Shown here: one piece after another, positions 39,710 through 48,272 of the stretch
How positions within the stretch are numbered: the stretch's first letter is position 1
Layout of the letters: each line of letters starts with the position of its first letter
Source: Diaphorobacter sp. HDW4B
GTDB lineage: Bacteria > Pseudomonadota > Gammaproteobacteria > Burkholderiales > Burkholderiaceae_C
Length of the DNA stretch: 64,000 bases
Direction: 5' to 3'
Assembly: GCF_011305535.1 (NCBI RefSeq)
Contig: NZ_CP049905.1
Coordinates: 1,064,001-1,128,000, forward strand
Made by a program: the position numbers and the translations under genes
Notes under the pieces: generated by a model
What the model was told of the DNA's origin: nothing
The model's database searches: none
What the model saw: only the letters and a program-made list of their open reading frames with translations

Positions 39710-40209
39710 CGCAGGCTCGGGCTTTTTCGCGCCGAGTCATCGTGCTGGGAGCGGCGGCGCTGCTCGCAGCCTGCGCCCAGCCCAAACGCGCGCCGAACAT
39801 CGCCATGAACGGCGAAGATATCTGGACCGGTCGCCTTGGTTTGCAGGTGGATGAAGGCGCGGAGAAGAATTTCAGCGCGGGCTTCGACCTCTCGGGCGAC
39901 GTCGAGCGCGGCAATCTCACGCTCTACAACCCGCTGGGCAATGTGCTGGCCAAGCTGCAATGGTCACCGGGAGTTGCCACGCTCGACTCGCCCGATCAGA
40001 AGCTGGAATCCGACTCGCTGAGCGCGCTCGTCATCCAACTGACCGGCAACGATCTGCCGATTCAGGCGCTGTTCGGCTGGCTGCGCGGAGTGGATGTCAA
40101 AGTCACGGGCTGGACTGCCGACCTGAGCCGCATCGACACGGGCCGCCTCACCGCCACCCGCTTTTCGCCGCAACCCGGCGCCGTGCTGCGCATCGTCCTC
40201 AATCGCTGA
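39706..40209 (+). CDS. lolB: Outer membrane lipoprotein LolB
   Basis: Receives lipoproteins from LolA and inserts them in the outer membrane. 167 residues, starting at TTG 39706 that overlaps the TPR gene stop in a TTGA sequence. Signal peptide with lipobox LLAAC (lipid Cys23), then the LolB fold: WTGRLGLQVD, SAGFDLSGDVERGNLTLYNP and LPIQALFGWLRG. Shorter than the 207-residue Escherichia coli protein but within the betaproteobacterial range. Followed by ispE, the conserved order. Confidence 0.93.
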   Translation: MTQARAFSRRVIVLGAAALLAACAQPKRAPNIAMNGEDIWTGRLGLQVDEGAEKNFSAGFDLSGDVERGNLTLYNPLGNVLAKLQWSPGVATLDSPDQKLESDSLSALVIQLTGNDLPIQALFGWLRGVDVKVTGWTADLSRIDTGRLTATRFSPQPGAVLRIVLNR

Positions 40210-40262
40210 GGCGGCGCTTTCTCCGCACATAGATAGACAAGACAACCAGGACGACGATCGCC

Positions 40263-41126
40263 ATGCAGGCCATCTACGACGTGCCGGCTCCGGCCAAACT
40301 CAACCTCTTTCTGCACATCACGGGCCGTCGCGACGATGGCTACCACCTGCTCGAATCGGTGTTCACACTCATTGACTGGTACGACACGCTGCATTTCGAG
40401 CTGCGCAGCGATGGGCAGATCACCCGTGAAGACCTCTCGACACCGCTCCCGCCAGACGACCTGTGCACCCGCGCAGCCCGTGCGCTGCAACTGACTGGAG
40501 GAACCCCTCTTGGCGCTCACATCGGCATCCACAAGCGCGTACCGGCTCAGGCGGGCATGGGCGGCGGATCCTCGGACGCCGCCAGCACGCTTTTAGCCCT
40601 CAATCGCTTGTGGGGGCTCAATCTTCCGCTATCACAACTTTTGGCCATCGGACTGAAACTTGGCGCAGATATTCCGTTTTTTTTATTCGGAAAAACGGCT
40701 TTTGTGTCTGGAATTGGTGACATAATTCAGCCCATCGATTCGCAGCAGCTACCGCCGCAAGCAACGCTTGCAGTAGTGAAGCCGGAAGCAGGATTGGATA
40801 CGAAAGAAATTTTTTCAAGTCCTTTCCTCAAACGTGATTCAAGGCATGCTACAATCGAAGACTTTGCTGCAGCACACTACCGATTCGGAAGTAATGACTT
40901 GCAGCCAGTTGCTCAAGCACTGTGCCCCGAGATCAAAAAAGTCATCGACTTTCTAGAATCAAAGGAAATGCATGCTAGAATGACGGGCTCAGGAAGTGCA
41001 GTGTTTGCACAGATGCCGCATACAGCAGATTTGACAGATGCGCCAAGCGCATGGCAAGTCAAAGTATGCAAAACTCTGGCAGTTCATCCTCTGGTGGGTT
41101 GGGCTACAGAAACGGATATAGGTTGA
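40263..41126 (+). CDS. ispE: 4-diphosphocytidyl-2-C-methyl-D-erythritol kinase
   Basis: GHMP kinase of the MEP isoprenoid pathway, phosphorylating CDP-ME at the 2-hydroxyl. 287 residues: PAPAKLNLFLHITGRRDDGY (N-terminal, residues about 6-25), ATP motif VPAQAGMGGGSSDAAS, and the C-terminal MTGSGSAVFA motif. Complete, but base composition changes sharply within the gene: roughly the last 540 bases (from about 40,590) are much richer in A+T than the first half and than the neighbouring genes. tRNA-Gln follows 24 bases after the stop. Confidence 0.95.
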   Translation: MQAIYDVPAPAKLNLFLHITGRRDDGYHLLESVFTLIDWYDTLHFELRSDGQITREDLSTPLPPDDLCTRAARALQLTGGTPLGAHIGIHKRVPAQAGMGGGSSDAASTLLALNRLWGLNLPLSQLLAIGLKLGADIPFFLFGKTAFVSGIGDIIQPIDSQQLPPQATLAVVKPEAGLDTKEIFSSPFLKRDSRHATIEDFAAAHYRFGSNDLQPVAQALCPEIKKVIDFLESKEMHARMTGSGSAVFAQMPHTADLTDAPSAWQVKVCKTLAVHPLVGWATETDIG

Positions 41127-41150
41127 TTGCTTCCGGCAATTGACCTGTGT

Positions 41151-41227
41151 AGGGGAGTCGCCAAGCTGGTTAAGGCACCGGATTTTGATTCCGGCATGCG
41201 AAGGTTCGAATCCTTCTTCCCCTGCCA
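41151..41227 (+). tRNA. tRNA-Gln (anticodon TTG)
   Basis: 77 bases: acceptor AGGGGAG with TTCCCCT, discriminator G and encoded CCA (41225-41227). D arm TCGCCAAGCTGGTTAAGGCA, anticodon stem-loop CCGGATTTTGATTCCGG gives anticodon TTG, and T loop GTTCGAATC. Close to Escherichia coli tRNA-Gln(UUG). It sits between ispE and prs, its usual place in betaproteobacteria. Confidence 0.97.
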
Positions 41228-41275
41228 AATATTTTCCCAACCACGGGACTTCAAGTTCAGATCACTGAGCCGCTC

Positions 41276-42250
41276 ATGCAAGCCAATCACCCAGACTTCA
41301 TGGTTTTCACGGGCAATGCCAATCCTGGCTTGGCCGCAGAAATCGTCAAGCATCTCGGCACCAATCTCGGTGCAATGGACGTGGGTCGTTTCTCCGATGG
41401 TGAAGTCACCGTCGAAATCAAACAAAACGTCCGTGCCCGCGATGTGTTCGTCGTTCAATCGACCTGCGCGCCCACCAACGAAAACCTGATGGAACTGCTG
41501 ATCATGGTGGACGCGCTCAAGCGCGCCTCCGCCGAACGCATCAGCGCCGTCATTCCCTACTTCGGTTACGCCCGTCAGGATCGCCGTCCGCGTTCGTCGC
41601 GTGTGCCGATCTCGGCCAAGGTGGTTGCCAACCTGCTGCAGACCGTGGGCGTCGCCCGCGTTCTGACCATGGACCTGCACGCTGACCAGATTCAGGGTTT
41701 CTTCGACATTCCCGTCGACAACATCTACGCTTCTCCCGTGTTGCTGGGCGATCTGAACCAGAAGAAGTACGAGAACCTGATCGTTGTGAGCCCCGACGTG
41801 GGCGGCGTGGTCCGCGCACGTGCGCTGGCCAAGCAACTGGGCACCGACCTGGCCATCATCGACAAGCGCCGTCCAAAGGCCAACGTGTCGGAAGTGATGC
41901 ACGTGATCGGTGACATCGACGGCCGCAACTGCGTGATCATGGACGACATGATCGACACCGCAGGCACCCTTGTGAAGGCTGCCGAAGTGCTCAAGGAACG
42001 CGGTGCCAAGAACGTTTACGCCTATTGCACACACCCGATCTTCTCGGGCCCGGCCATCGAGCGCATCTCGAAGGGTTCGGCACTGGACGAAGTCGTGGTG
42101 ACCAACACCATCCCGCTGAGCGACGCCGCCAAGGGATGCAGCAAGATTCGCCAACTGTCCGTGGCGCCGTTGATCGCAGAGACGATCCACCGCATCAACA
42201 CGGGCGAGTCGGTGATGAGCCTGTTCTCCGATCAAAACAACAACTTCTGA
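41276..42250 (+). CDS. prs: Ribose-phosphate pyrophosphokinase (PRPP synthetase)
   Basis: Makes PRPP from ribose 5-phosphate and ATP for nucleotide, His and Trp synthesis. 324 residues: [13 protein letters not shown]-site [20 protein letters not shown], metal-site [12 protein letters not shown], flexible loop [11 protein letters not shown], and the PRPP-binding motif [14 protein letters not shown]. Starts 48 bases after tRNA-Gln with which it may share a transcript. Confidence 0.98.
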   Translation: MQANHPDFMVFTGNANPGLAAEIVKHLGTNLGAMDVGRFSDGEVTVEIKQNVRARDVFVVQSTCAPTNENLMELLIMVDALKRASAERISAVIPYFGYARQDRRPRSSRVPISAKVVANLLQTVGVARVLTMDLHADQIQGFFDIPVDNIYASPVLLGDLNQKKYENLIVVSPDVGGVVRARALAKQLGTDLAIIDKRRPKANVSEVMHVIGDIDGRNCVIMDDMIDTAGTLVKAAEVLKERGAKNVYAYCTHPIFSGPAIERISKGSALDEVVVTNTIPLSDAAKGCSKIRQLSVAPLIAETIHRINTGESVMSLFSDQNNNF

Positions 42251-42273
42251 TTTTTCAGATGCTGTTGACAAGC

Positions 42274-42295
42274 CAAGCCTCCCTCGGGAGGCTTG
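42274..42295 (+). terminator. Hairpin after prs, possible weak terminator
   Basis: CAAGCCTCCC (42274-42283) pairs perfectly with GGGAGGCTTG (42286-42295), a 2-base nominal loop (opening to 4-6). What follows is TGTGTTGTT rather than a T run, so termination would be partial, letting transcription reach rplY. Confidence 0.5.
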
Positions 42296-42422
42296 TGTGT
42301 TGTTCGGGAGTCGGCAAAAAAGCCGGACCGGCATACGCATGAACCCCAGTTTTCTGGAAATGCGCGTCGGTTCTTTGTAATAGGGTCAGACTGGTCGCGG
42401 TCGGCCCATCTAGGAGTTAGTT

Positions 42423-43049
42423 ATGAAATTCGTCGCTTTTGAGCGCGCCAAGCAAGGCACGGGTGCGAGCCGCCGTCTGCGTATTTCGGGCCGTACGCCT
42501 GGCATCGTCTACGGTGCTGGCGAAGCCCAACTGATCGAGCTGGACCACAACAACCTGTGGCACGCTCTGAAGAAGGAAGCTTTCCACGCTTCCGTGCTGG
42601 ACATGGACCTTGACGGCAAGGAATCCAAGGTTCTGCTGCGTGACGTGCAATTCCACCCCTACAAGCAACTGGTTCTGCACATCGACTTCCAACGCGTCGA
42701 TGCCAAGACCAAGCTGCACATGAAGGTTCCAGTCCACTACAAGGGCGTGGAAGAGTCCCCAGCTGTCAAGGGCGACAAGTGCCTCGTGACCGTTCTGGTG
42801 AACGAACTGGAAGTGTCCTGCATGCCTTCCGACCTGCCAGAATTCGTGGAAGTCGACCTGAGCGGCCTGCAAAAGAACGCTGCCCTGCGCGTTTCCGACG
42901 TGAAGCTGCCAAAGGGCGTGTCCGCCGTCATTCGCGCTGGCAAGAACCCATCGCTGGTGTCCATCGCTGCTCCAGTCGTGGAAGAAGTTGCTCCAGCCGC
43001 TGACGCTGCTGCTCCAGCTGCTCCAGCCAAGAAGGGCGGCAAGAAGTAA
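42423..43049 (+). CDS. rplY: 50S ribosomal protein L25/general stress protein Ctc
   Basis: 5S-rRNA-binding ribosomal protein of the long CTC form, 208 residues: N-terminal L25 domain (about 1-95, with GASRRLRISGRTPGIVYG), C-terminal TL5/Ctc beta domain (about 95-185) and an Ala/Pro/Lys-rich tail ending KKGGKK. Preceded by TAGGAG at seven bases. Codon use is strongly biased (GTTCTG, AAGAAG, CTGCGT), as expected of a highly expressed gene. Confidence 0.97.
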   Translation: MKFVAFERAKQGTGASRRLRISGRTPGIVYGAGEAQLIELDHNNLWHALKKEAFHASVLDMDLDGKESKVLLRDVQFHPYKQLVLHIDFQRVDAKTKLHMKVPVHYKGVEESPAVKGDKCLVTVLVNELEVSCMPSDLPEFVEVDLSGLQKNAALRVSDVKLPKGVSAVIRAGKNPSLVSIAAPVVEEVAPAADAAAPAAPAKKGGKK

Positions 43050-43083
43050 TTCTTCTTTGCCTCCGCTGACTTGACGTCACGAC

Positions 43084-43112
43084 AACGGCCCACTTCGGTG
43101 GGCCGTTTTGCT
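43084..43112 (+). terminator. Intrinsic terminator after rplY
   Basis: AACGGCCCAC (43084-43093), TTCG tetraloop, GTGGGCCGTT (43098-43107), followed by TTGCTTTG. A very stable stem-loop 34 bases after the rplY stop. Confidence 0.85.
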
Positions 43113-43200
43113 TTGTGCGCCAAGCAAGCCACCAAGAACCACCAAGACGCGACGGCATTCGCGACAAGGACTTGCGTCTCGCACGATAATTCAGACCATC

Positions 43201-43815
43201 ATGATCAAACTGTTTGTCGGACTGGGCAACCCCGGCCCTGAATACGAAGACACGCGTCACAACGCCGGTTTCTGGTGGATTGACGAACTCGCACGCGACC
43301 TCAAGGTGAACCTCGTTCCCGAACGCAGCTACTTCGGCCTGATGGCCCGCGCCAACGTCGGCGGCAACACCATCTGGCTGCTGGAGCCGCAAACCTTCAT
43401 GAACGCCTCCGGCAAATCGGTAGGCGCCCTCGCCCGCTTCTTCAAGATCAAACCCGAGGAAGTCCTCGTCGTGCACGACGAACTCGACATCCCGCCCGGC
43501 CAGGTCAAACTCAAACGCGGCGGCAGCCACGCCGGCCACAACGGCCTGCGCGACATCCACGCCCAACTGGGCTCAGCCGACTACTGGCGCTTGCGCGTCG
43601 GCATCGGCCACCCCGGCGTGAAGTCGGAAGTGGTGAACTGGGTGCTCAAGAAGCCCTCCCCCGACCAGCGCAAGCTCATCGACGACAGCATCATCCACTC
43701 ATTGAAATCGTGGCCCGTGCTGGTGGAAGGCGACATGGAAAAAGCCACCCTCCAAATCCACACCAACAAGCCCCCCAGGCCAAAGCCCCCACGCCCCGCA
43801 GAGCTGGACAAGTAA
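43201..43815 (+). CDS. pth: Peptidyl-tRNA hydrolase
   Basis: Recycles peptidyl-tRNA released from stalled ribosomes. 204 residues from ATG 43201 ([10 protein letters not shown]); an upstream in-frame ATG at 43108 lies in the rplY terminator and is rejected. Catalytic His20 in the signature [17 protein letters not shown], substrate-site Asn in [13 protein letters not shown], and [28 protein letters not shown]-type motifs are intact. A Lys/Pro-rich tail ([13 protein letters not shown]) extends the C-terminus. Confidence 0.97.
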   Translation: MIKLFVGLGNPGPEYEDTRHNAGFWWIDELARDLKVNLVPERSYFGLMARANVGGNTIWLLEPQTFMNASGKSVGALARFFKIKPEEVLVVHDELDIPPGQVKLKRGGSHAGHNGLRDIHAQLGSADYWRLRVGIGHPGVKSEVVNWVLKKPSPDQRKLIDDSIIHSLKSWPVLVEGDMEKATLQIHTNKPPRPKPPRPAELDK

Positions 43816-43819
43816 GCAC

Positions 43820-43848
43820 AAAAAGCATCTCGCGCAGTCGCGAGATGC
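43820..43848 (-). terminator. Intrinsic terminator downstream of the ferredoxin gene (minus strand)
   Basis: A perfect 10-bp stem, GCATCTCGCG (43825-43834) and CGCGAGATGC (43839-43848), with a 4-base loop. The T run (A residues at 43820-43824) follows on the minus strand only. It can end minus-strand transcripts from the ferredoxin gene; on the plus strand it is a plain hairpin after pth. Confidence 0.7.
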
Positions 43849-43973
43849 CGGCACGAGCAACGCGAAGTGCCGAAACACACCTCTTATGAAACCTCTGACT
43901 CGCGGCGGTTGCCCGAACGGCGCGCCCACGGCGCAAAGTGAGTTCTGCCGCGGGTATTGAAAGGCGATTTTTG

Positions 43974-44019
43974 GTGACTTTTTGGCGCAAGCAAAAAGTT
44001 ACTCGCCCGCCGGGGCGAG
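43974..44019. repeat. Two-hairpin intergenic element, REP-like
   Basis: GTGACTTTTTG (43974-43984) pairs with CAAAAAGTTAC (43992-44002), one G-T mismatch, and at once CTCGCCC (44002-44008) pairs with GGGCGAG (44013-44019). Such a paired arrangement (AAAGTTACTCGCCCGCCGGG) resembles dispersed intergenic repeats of Xanthomonadales and Burkholderiales genomes. One copy only is seen in this window, so repeat status is inferred. Confidence 0.45.
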
Positions 44020-44059
44020 ACCCGGCACCCGCTCTCAACACCCCAGCGGCAGCAAAAAA

Positions 44060-44383
<324 letters not shown>

Positions 44384-44467
44384 TTATCCAACGCCCGCGC
44401 CCACAGCACGAAGCTTGCGTGCATGGCCCGAGGCAGGCTGCGGTTTTTGCCGCTATGCTCGCACCCC

Positions 44468-45430
44468 ATGGCTTTCTTTCTCCTCAAGCGTCTGCTGACT
44501 CTGATGGTGACGCTGCTGGCCGCGTCCGCCGTTGTCTTCGTCGTGCTGGAAATCCTGCCAGGCAACGCCGCACAAGTGGCACTCGGCCCCGACGCATCTC
44601 CCGAGGCCGTGGCCGAACTGGCCGAGCAGATGGGCCTGAACCAGCCCGCCATCACGCGCTATTTCCAATGGGTGGGCGGTCTGCTGCAAGGCGACATGGG
44701 CACCAGCTACACCTACGGCTCGCCCGTGCGCGAACTGATCTTCGAGCGCCTCGCCCTCACCGTGCCGCTGGCCATCATGGCGATGATCATCACCACGCTG
44801 ATTGCGCTGGCCGCCGGCATCTATGCGGCCTCGCGGCACAACAAGCTGGGCGATGTGGGCGTCATGGGTCTCGCGCAGATCGGCATCGCGATTCCGAATT
44901 TCTGGTTCGCGATCCTGCTGATTCTGGTGTTCTCGGTGAAGCTGCAATGGTTTTCGGCGGGCGGCTTTCCCGGCTGGTCCGAAGCCGATGGCGGAGGTTT
45001 CTTCCCCGCGCTGCAATCGCTGCTTTTGCCTGCGATTGCGCTGGCTGTCGTGCAAGCGGCCATCCTCGCGCGCATCACACGCTCGGCCGTGCTGGACGTG
45101 TCGGGCGAAGACTTCGTGCGCACCGCCCGGGCCAAGGGTCTCACGCAACGCGCCGCGCTCTGGAAGCATGTGCTGCGCAATGCGATGATCCCCGTCGTCA
45201 CCGTCATGGGCCTGCAATTCGCCAACCTGCTCGCGGGCACCATCGTCGTCGAGAACGTGTTCTATCTGCCCGGCCTTGGCCGCCTGATCTTCCAGTCGAT
45301 TGCCAACCGCGACCTCATCGTCGTGCGCAACTGCGTGCTGCTGCTGGCCGCCATGGTGGTGGTCGTGAACTTCGTCGTCGACGTGCTCTACGCCGTCATC
45401 GACCCACGCGTGAAGGCAGGTGAGCTGTGA
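44468..45430 (+). CDS. Peptide-type ABC transporter permease (DppB-like)
   Basis: Inner-membrane permease of a peptide/nickel-type importer, 320 residues from ATG 44468 (MAFFLLKRLL); an upstream in-frame ATG at 44423 adds non-hydrophobic residues. Six transmembrane helices with the typical N-terminal GDMGTSYTYGSPVRELI loop, the EAA loop DFVRTARAKGLTQRAALWKH, and LPGLGRLIFQSI. First gene of the transporter operon; the second permease's GTG start overlaps its stop by four bases. Specificity cannot be assigned. Confidence 0.94.
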   Translation: MAFFLLKRLLTLMVTLLAASAVVFVVLEILPGNAAQVALGPDASPEAVAELAEQMGLNQPAITRYFQWVGGLLQGDMGTSYTYGSPVRELIFERLALTVPLAIMAMIITTLIALAAGIYAASRHNKLGDVGVMGLAQIGIAIPNFWFAILLILVFSVKLQWFSAGGFPGWSEADGGGFFPALQSLLLPAIALAVVQAAILARITRSAVLDVSGEDFVRTARAKGLTQRAALWKHVLRNAMIPVVTVMGLQFANLLAGTIVVENVFYLPGLGRLIFQSIANRDLIVVRNCVLLLAAMVVVVNFVVDVLYAVIDPRVKAGEL

Positions 45431-46269
45431 GCCAGGCCGGTTTTTGGCAGCGCGCCATGCGCAAGCACAGCTTCGTGATCGGTGCCGCGCTCACGCTGCT
45501 CTTGCTGTTCATGGCCGCGCTGTCGTTCATATGGACGCCCCACTCCGCCTACGCGGTGGACATGAACGCCGCACTGCAGCCTCCCAGCGCCAGCTACTGG
45601 CTGGGCACGGACGCCTATGGTCGCGACATCGTCTCGCTGCTGCTGGTCGGATCGCGCAGCTCCATCATGGTGGGCGTGATCGCGGTCGGCATCGGTCTGC
45701 TCATCGGCACGGCGCTCGGCCTGCTCGCAGCAGCACGTCGCGGCTGGGTCGAAGAAGTCGTCATGCGGATTGCGGACTTCACCTTTGCCTTCCCCGCGCT
45801 GCTGCTGGCCATCATGCTTACCGCCGTCTACGGTGCGAGCATCCAGAACGCCATCATCGCCATCGGCATCTTCTACATCCCGACGTTCGCGCGCGTGACT
45901 CGCGCATCGGCCAAGCAGATCTGGGCACGCGACTACATCCTCGCCGCGCGCGCCTGCGGCAAGGGGCCGTGGAGCATCACCTTCGACCATGTGCTGCCCA
46001 ATATCCTTCCCGCGCTGATCGTGCAGGCAACCATCCAATTCGCGCTCGCCATTCTTGCCGAAGCAGCGCTGTCCTACCTCGGCCTCGGCACGCAGGCGCC
46101 CGATCCTTCCTGGGGCCGCATGCTGGCCGAGGCGCAGACGCTGATGTTCCAGAACCCGCTGCTCTCCATCTGGCCCGGCGTGGCGATTGCGCTCACCGTG
46201 CTCGGACTGAACCTGCTGGGCGACGGCCTGCGCGATCTGCTCGATCCGCGCCTTTCGCGTCAACGTTGA
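45427..46269 (+). CDS. Peptide-type ABC transporter permease (DppC-like)
   Basis: Second permease, 280 residues, starting at GTG 45427 inside the previous gene's stop. N-terminal helix after a short basic stretch, then LGTDAYGRDIVSLLLVGSRS (the family LGTD..GRD motif), the EAA loop RDYILAARACGKGPWSITFD and the C-terminal PNPLLSIWPGVAI-like segment. Twelve bases separate it from the ATPase gene downstream. Confidence 0.94.
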   Translation: MSQAGFWQRAMRKHSFVIGAALTLLLLFMAALSFIWTPHSAYAVDMNAALQPPSASYWLGTDAYGRDIVSLLLVGSRSSIMVGVIAVGIGLLIGTALGLLAAARRGWVEEVVMRIADFTFAFPALLLAIMLTAVYGASIQNAIIAIGIFYIPTFARVTRASAKQIWARDYILAARACGKGPWSITFDHVLPNILPALIVQATIQFALAILAEAALSYLGLGTQAPDPSWGRMLAEAQTLMFQNPLLSIWPGVAIALTVLGLNLLGDGLRDLLDPRLSRQR

Positions 46270-46280
46270 GGTGACATGCG

Positions 46281-47306
46281 ATGAACCACCACAACGATCA
46301 ACCATCCACCCAACCACTGCTCGAAGTCTCGGGCCTTGGCATCACGCTCGACACCCATCGCGGCCCGGCGCAGGCCGTGCGCGATGTGGGCTTCAAACTC
46401 GCTCGCGGCGAGATGCTGGGCTTGATTGGCGAATCCGGCAGCGGCAAGTCCATCACCGCCATGGCGCTCATGGGATTGCTGCCCGAATCCGCGCGAACGC
46501 AAGGCAGCGTGCGATTCGATGGACAGGAATTACTCGGTCTTTCCGATAAACAGATGTGCACCTTGCGCGGCCACCGCATGGCCATGGTTTTTCAGGAACC
46601 GATGACCGCGCTGAACCCCGTGCACACCATCGGCAACCAGGTCGCGGAGCCGCTGCGGCTGCATCAGAAGCTCTCGGCCAAGCAGGCCCGCGAAGGCGCG
46701 CTCGCCCTGCTCGACCGCGTCGGCATTCCGCAGGCCGCGCAGCGCTTCGATGCCTATCCGCACCAGTTCTCCGGCGGGCAACGCCAGCGCATCACGATTG
46801 CGATGGCGCTGGCCTGCAACCCCGATCTGCTGATTGCCGACGAACCCACGACGGCGCTTGACGTGACCGTGCAGCAGCAGATCCTCGATCTCATTGCCGA
46901 TCTGGTGGACGAGCGCCGCATGTCGCTGATCCTCATCTCGCACGACCTCGGCGTGATCTCGCAGAACGTGGACCGCATGCTCGTGATGTACGGCGGCACG
47001 GTCGTCGAAAGCGGCACGACCGAACAGGTGTTCGATCACATGGCCCATCCCTACACGCGCGGCCTCCTCGCGGCACGCCCGCGCATGGCGGAGCTCGGCC
47101 AGCACAAGGCGCGGCTGCAGACCATTCGCGGCACCGTGCCCGAACTGGTCGATCTGCCCAAAGGCTGCCCTTTCGCGGGCCGCTGCGAATTCACCATCGA
47201 TGCCTGTGCCAGCCAAAAGCCCGCACCGCAGACGCTGGAAGCAGGCCACGAGGTTCGCTGCATCCGCGCCGAAGCCATCGAAGCGACGAACGGGGTTTCC
47301 GCATGA
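46281..47306 (+). CDS. Peptide-type ABC transporter ATP-binding protein (DppD-like)
   Basis: Cytoplasmic ATPase subunit, 341 residues. Walker A GESGSGKS, Q-loop VFQEPMTALNP, signature FSGGQRQRITIAMALA, Walker B LLIADEPTTALD, H-loop ISHDL, and the C-terminal oligopeptide-transporter extension with a Cys motif (CPFAGRCEFTIDACASQKP, a likely [4Fe-4S] or metal site in the Opp/Dpp family). Its stop overlaps the next ATPase gene by four bases. Confidence 0.95.
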   Translation: MNHHNDQPSTQPLLEVSGLGITLDTHRGPAQAVRDVGFKLARGEMLGLIGESGSGKSITAMALMGLLPESARTQGSVRFDGQELLGLSDKQMCTLRGHRMAMVFQEPMTALNPVHTIGNQVAEPLRLHQKLSAKQAREGALALLDRVGIPQAAQRFDAYPHQFSGGQRQRITIAMALACNPDLLIADEPTTALDVTVQQQILDLIADLVDERRMSLILISHDLGVISQNVDRMLVMYGGTVVESGTTEQVFDHMAHPYTRGLLAARPRMAELGQHKARLQTIRGTVPELVDLPKGCPFAGRCEFTIDACASQKPAPQTLEAGHEVRCIRAEAIEATNGVSA

Positions 47307-48142
47307 GCGACACCACCCCTTTGCTTCAGGTGAATGAACTCACGCGCAGCTACGACCTGCCGCGTTCTTCGTTGTTCGGACCGCGTGAACAAGTGCATGC
47401 GCTGCGCGGCGTGAGCCTCACGCTGCAAGCTGGAAAAAGCCTCGGCGTGGTCGGCGAATCAGGCTCCGGCAAGTCCACGCTCGCGCGTCTCGTGATGGCG
47501 CTGGACCGACCCACATCCGGCAGCGTGCAACTGCTCGGGCGCGATCTGCACCAGATGTCGCCTGAGGATCTGCGCGCCGCACGACGTGATTTTCAGATGG
47601 TGTTTCAAGACCCCTACGGCTCGCTCGATCCGCGCCAGAGGGTCGAGCGCATCGTCGCCGAACCCATGGCTGCGCTGGAACGTGCGAGCAAGGCCGAGAT
47701 GAAAGAGCGCGCTGCGGAAGTGCTCGCGCAGGTCGGACTTCGCAGCACCGATGTCGACAAGTTTCCGCACGAGTTCTCGGGCGGTCAGCGCCAGCGCATT
47801 GCGATTGCACGCGCGCTGATGACCAAGCCGCGCCTGATCATCGCCGACGAGCCCGTGAGCGCGCTGGACGTGTCGGTGCAGGCGCAGGTGCTCAATCTCA
47901 TGCAGGACCTGCAGCAGCAATCGGGCCTGAGCTATCTGCTGATCAGCCACGACCTCGCGGTGGTGAGCCATCTGTGCGACGAAGTCGTCGTCATGCACCA
48001 GGGCCAGATCGTCGAGCGTGGCACGCCCGCCGAGCTGTTCACACACGCGCAGCATCCCTACACGCAGGCGCTGGTGCAGGCCGTTCCGCAGATTGCGCCG
48101 GGTCTCGCACGTGCACGCCGCGCCGCACGCCGCGCCGCCTGA
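47303..48142 (+). CDS. Peptide-type ABC transporter ATP-binding protein (DppF-like)
   Basis: Second ATPase, 279 residues. Walker A GESGSGKSTL, Q-loop VFQDPYGSLDPRQ, signature FSGGQRQRIAIARALM, Walker B LIIADEPVSALDVS, and H-loop ISHDLAVVSHLC. The C-terminus is short and ends in an Arg/Ala run (ARARRAARRAA), lacking the Cys-containing extension seen in many DppF proteins; pairing with a DppD that keeps its motif makes function likely. Confidence 0.94.
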   Translation: MSDTTPLLQVNELTRSYDLPRSSLFGPREQVHALRGVSLTLQAGKSLGVVGESGSGKSTLARLVMALDRPTSGSVQLLGRDLHQMSPEDLRAARRDFQMVFQDPYGSLDPRQRVERIVAEPMAALERASKAEMKERAAEVLAQVGLRSTDVDKFPHEFSGGQRQRIAIARALMTKPRLIIADEPVSALDVSVQAQVLNLMQDLQQQSGLSYLLISHDLAVVSHLCDEVVVMHQGQIVERGTPAELFTHAQHPYTQALVQAVPQIAPGLARARRAARRAA

Positions 48143-48272
48143 TTCCGCACTCCGGACGCGCCTTGCGTGCATGGCAGGATGCACAAGGCCTCTCGATGTA
48201 GTAAAACACGGTTGATACGCAGCGTGCCCGGTTCGGGCGCGGCTGCCTGCAACCTTCTGGAGACCCCCATCT

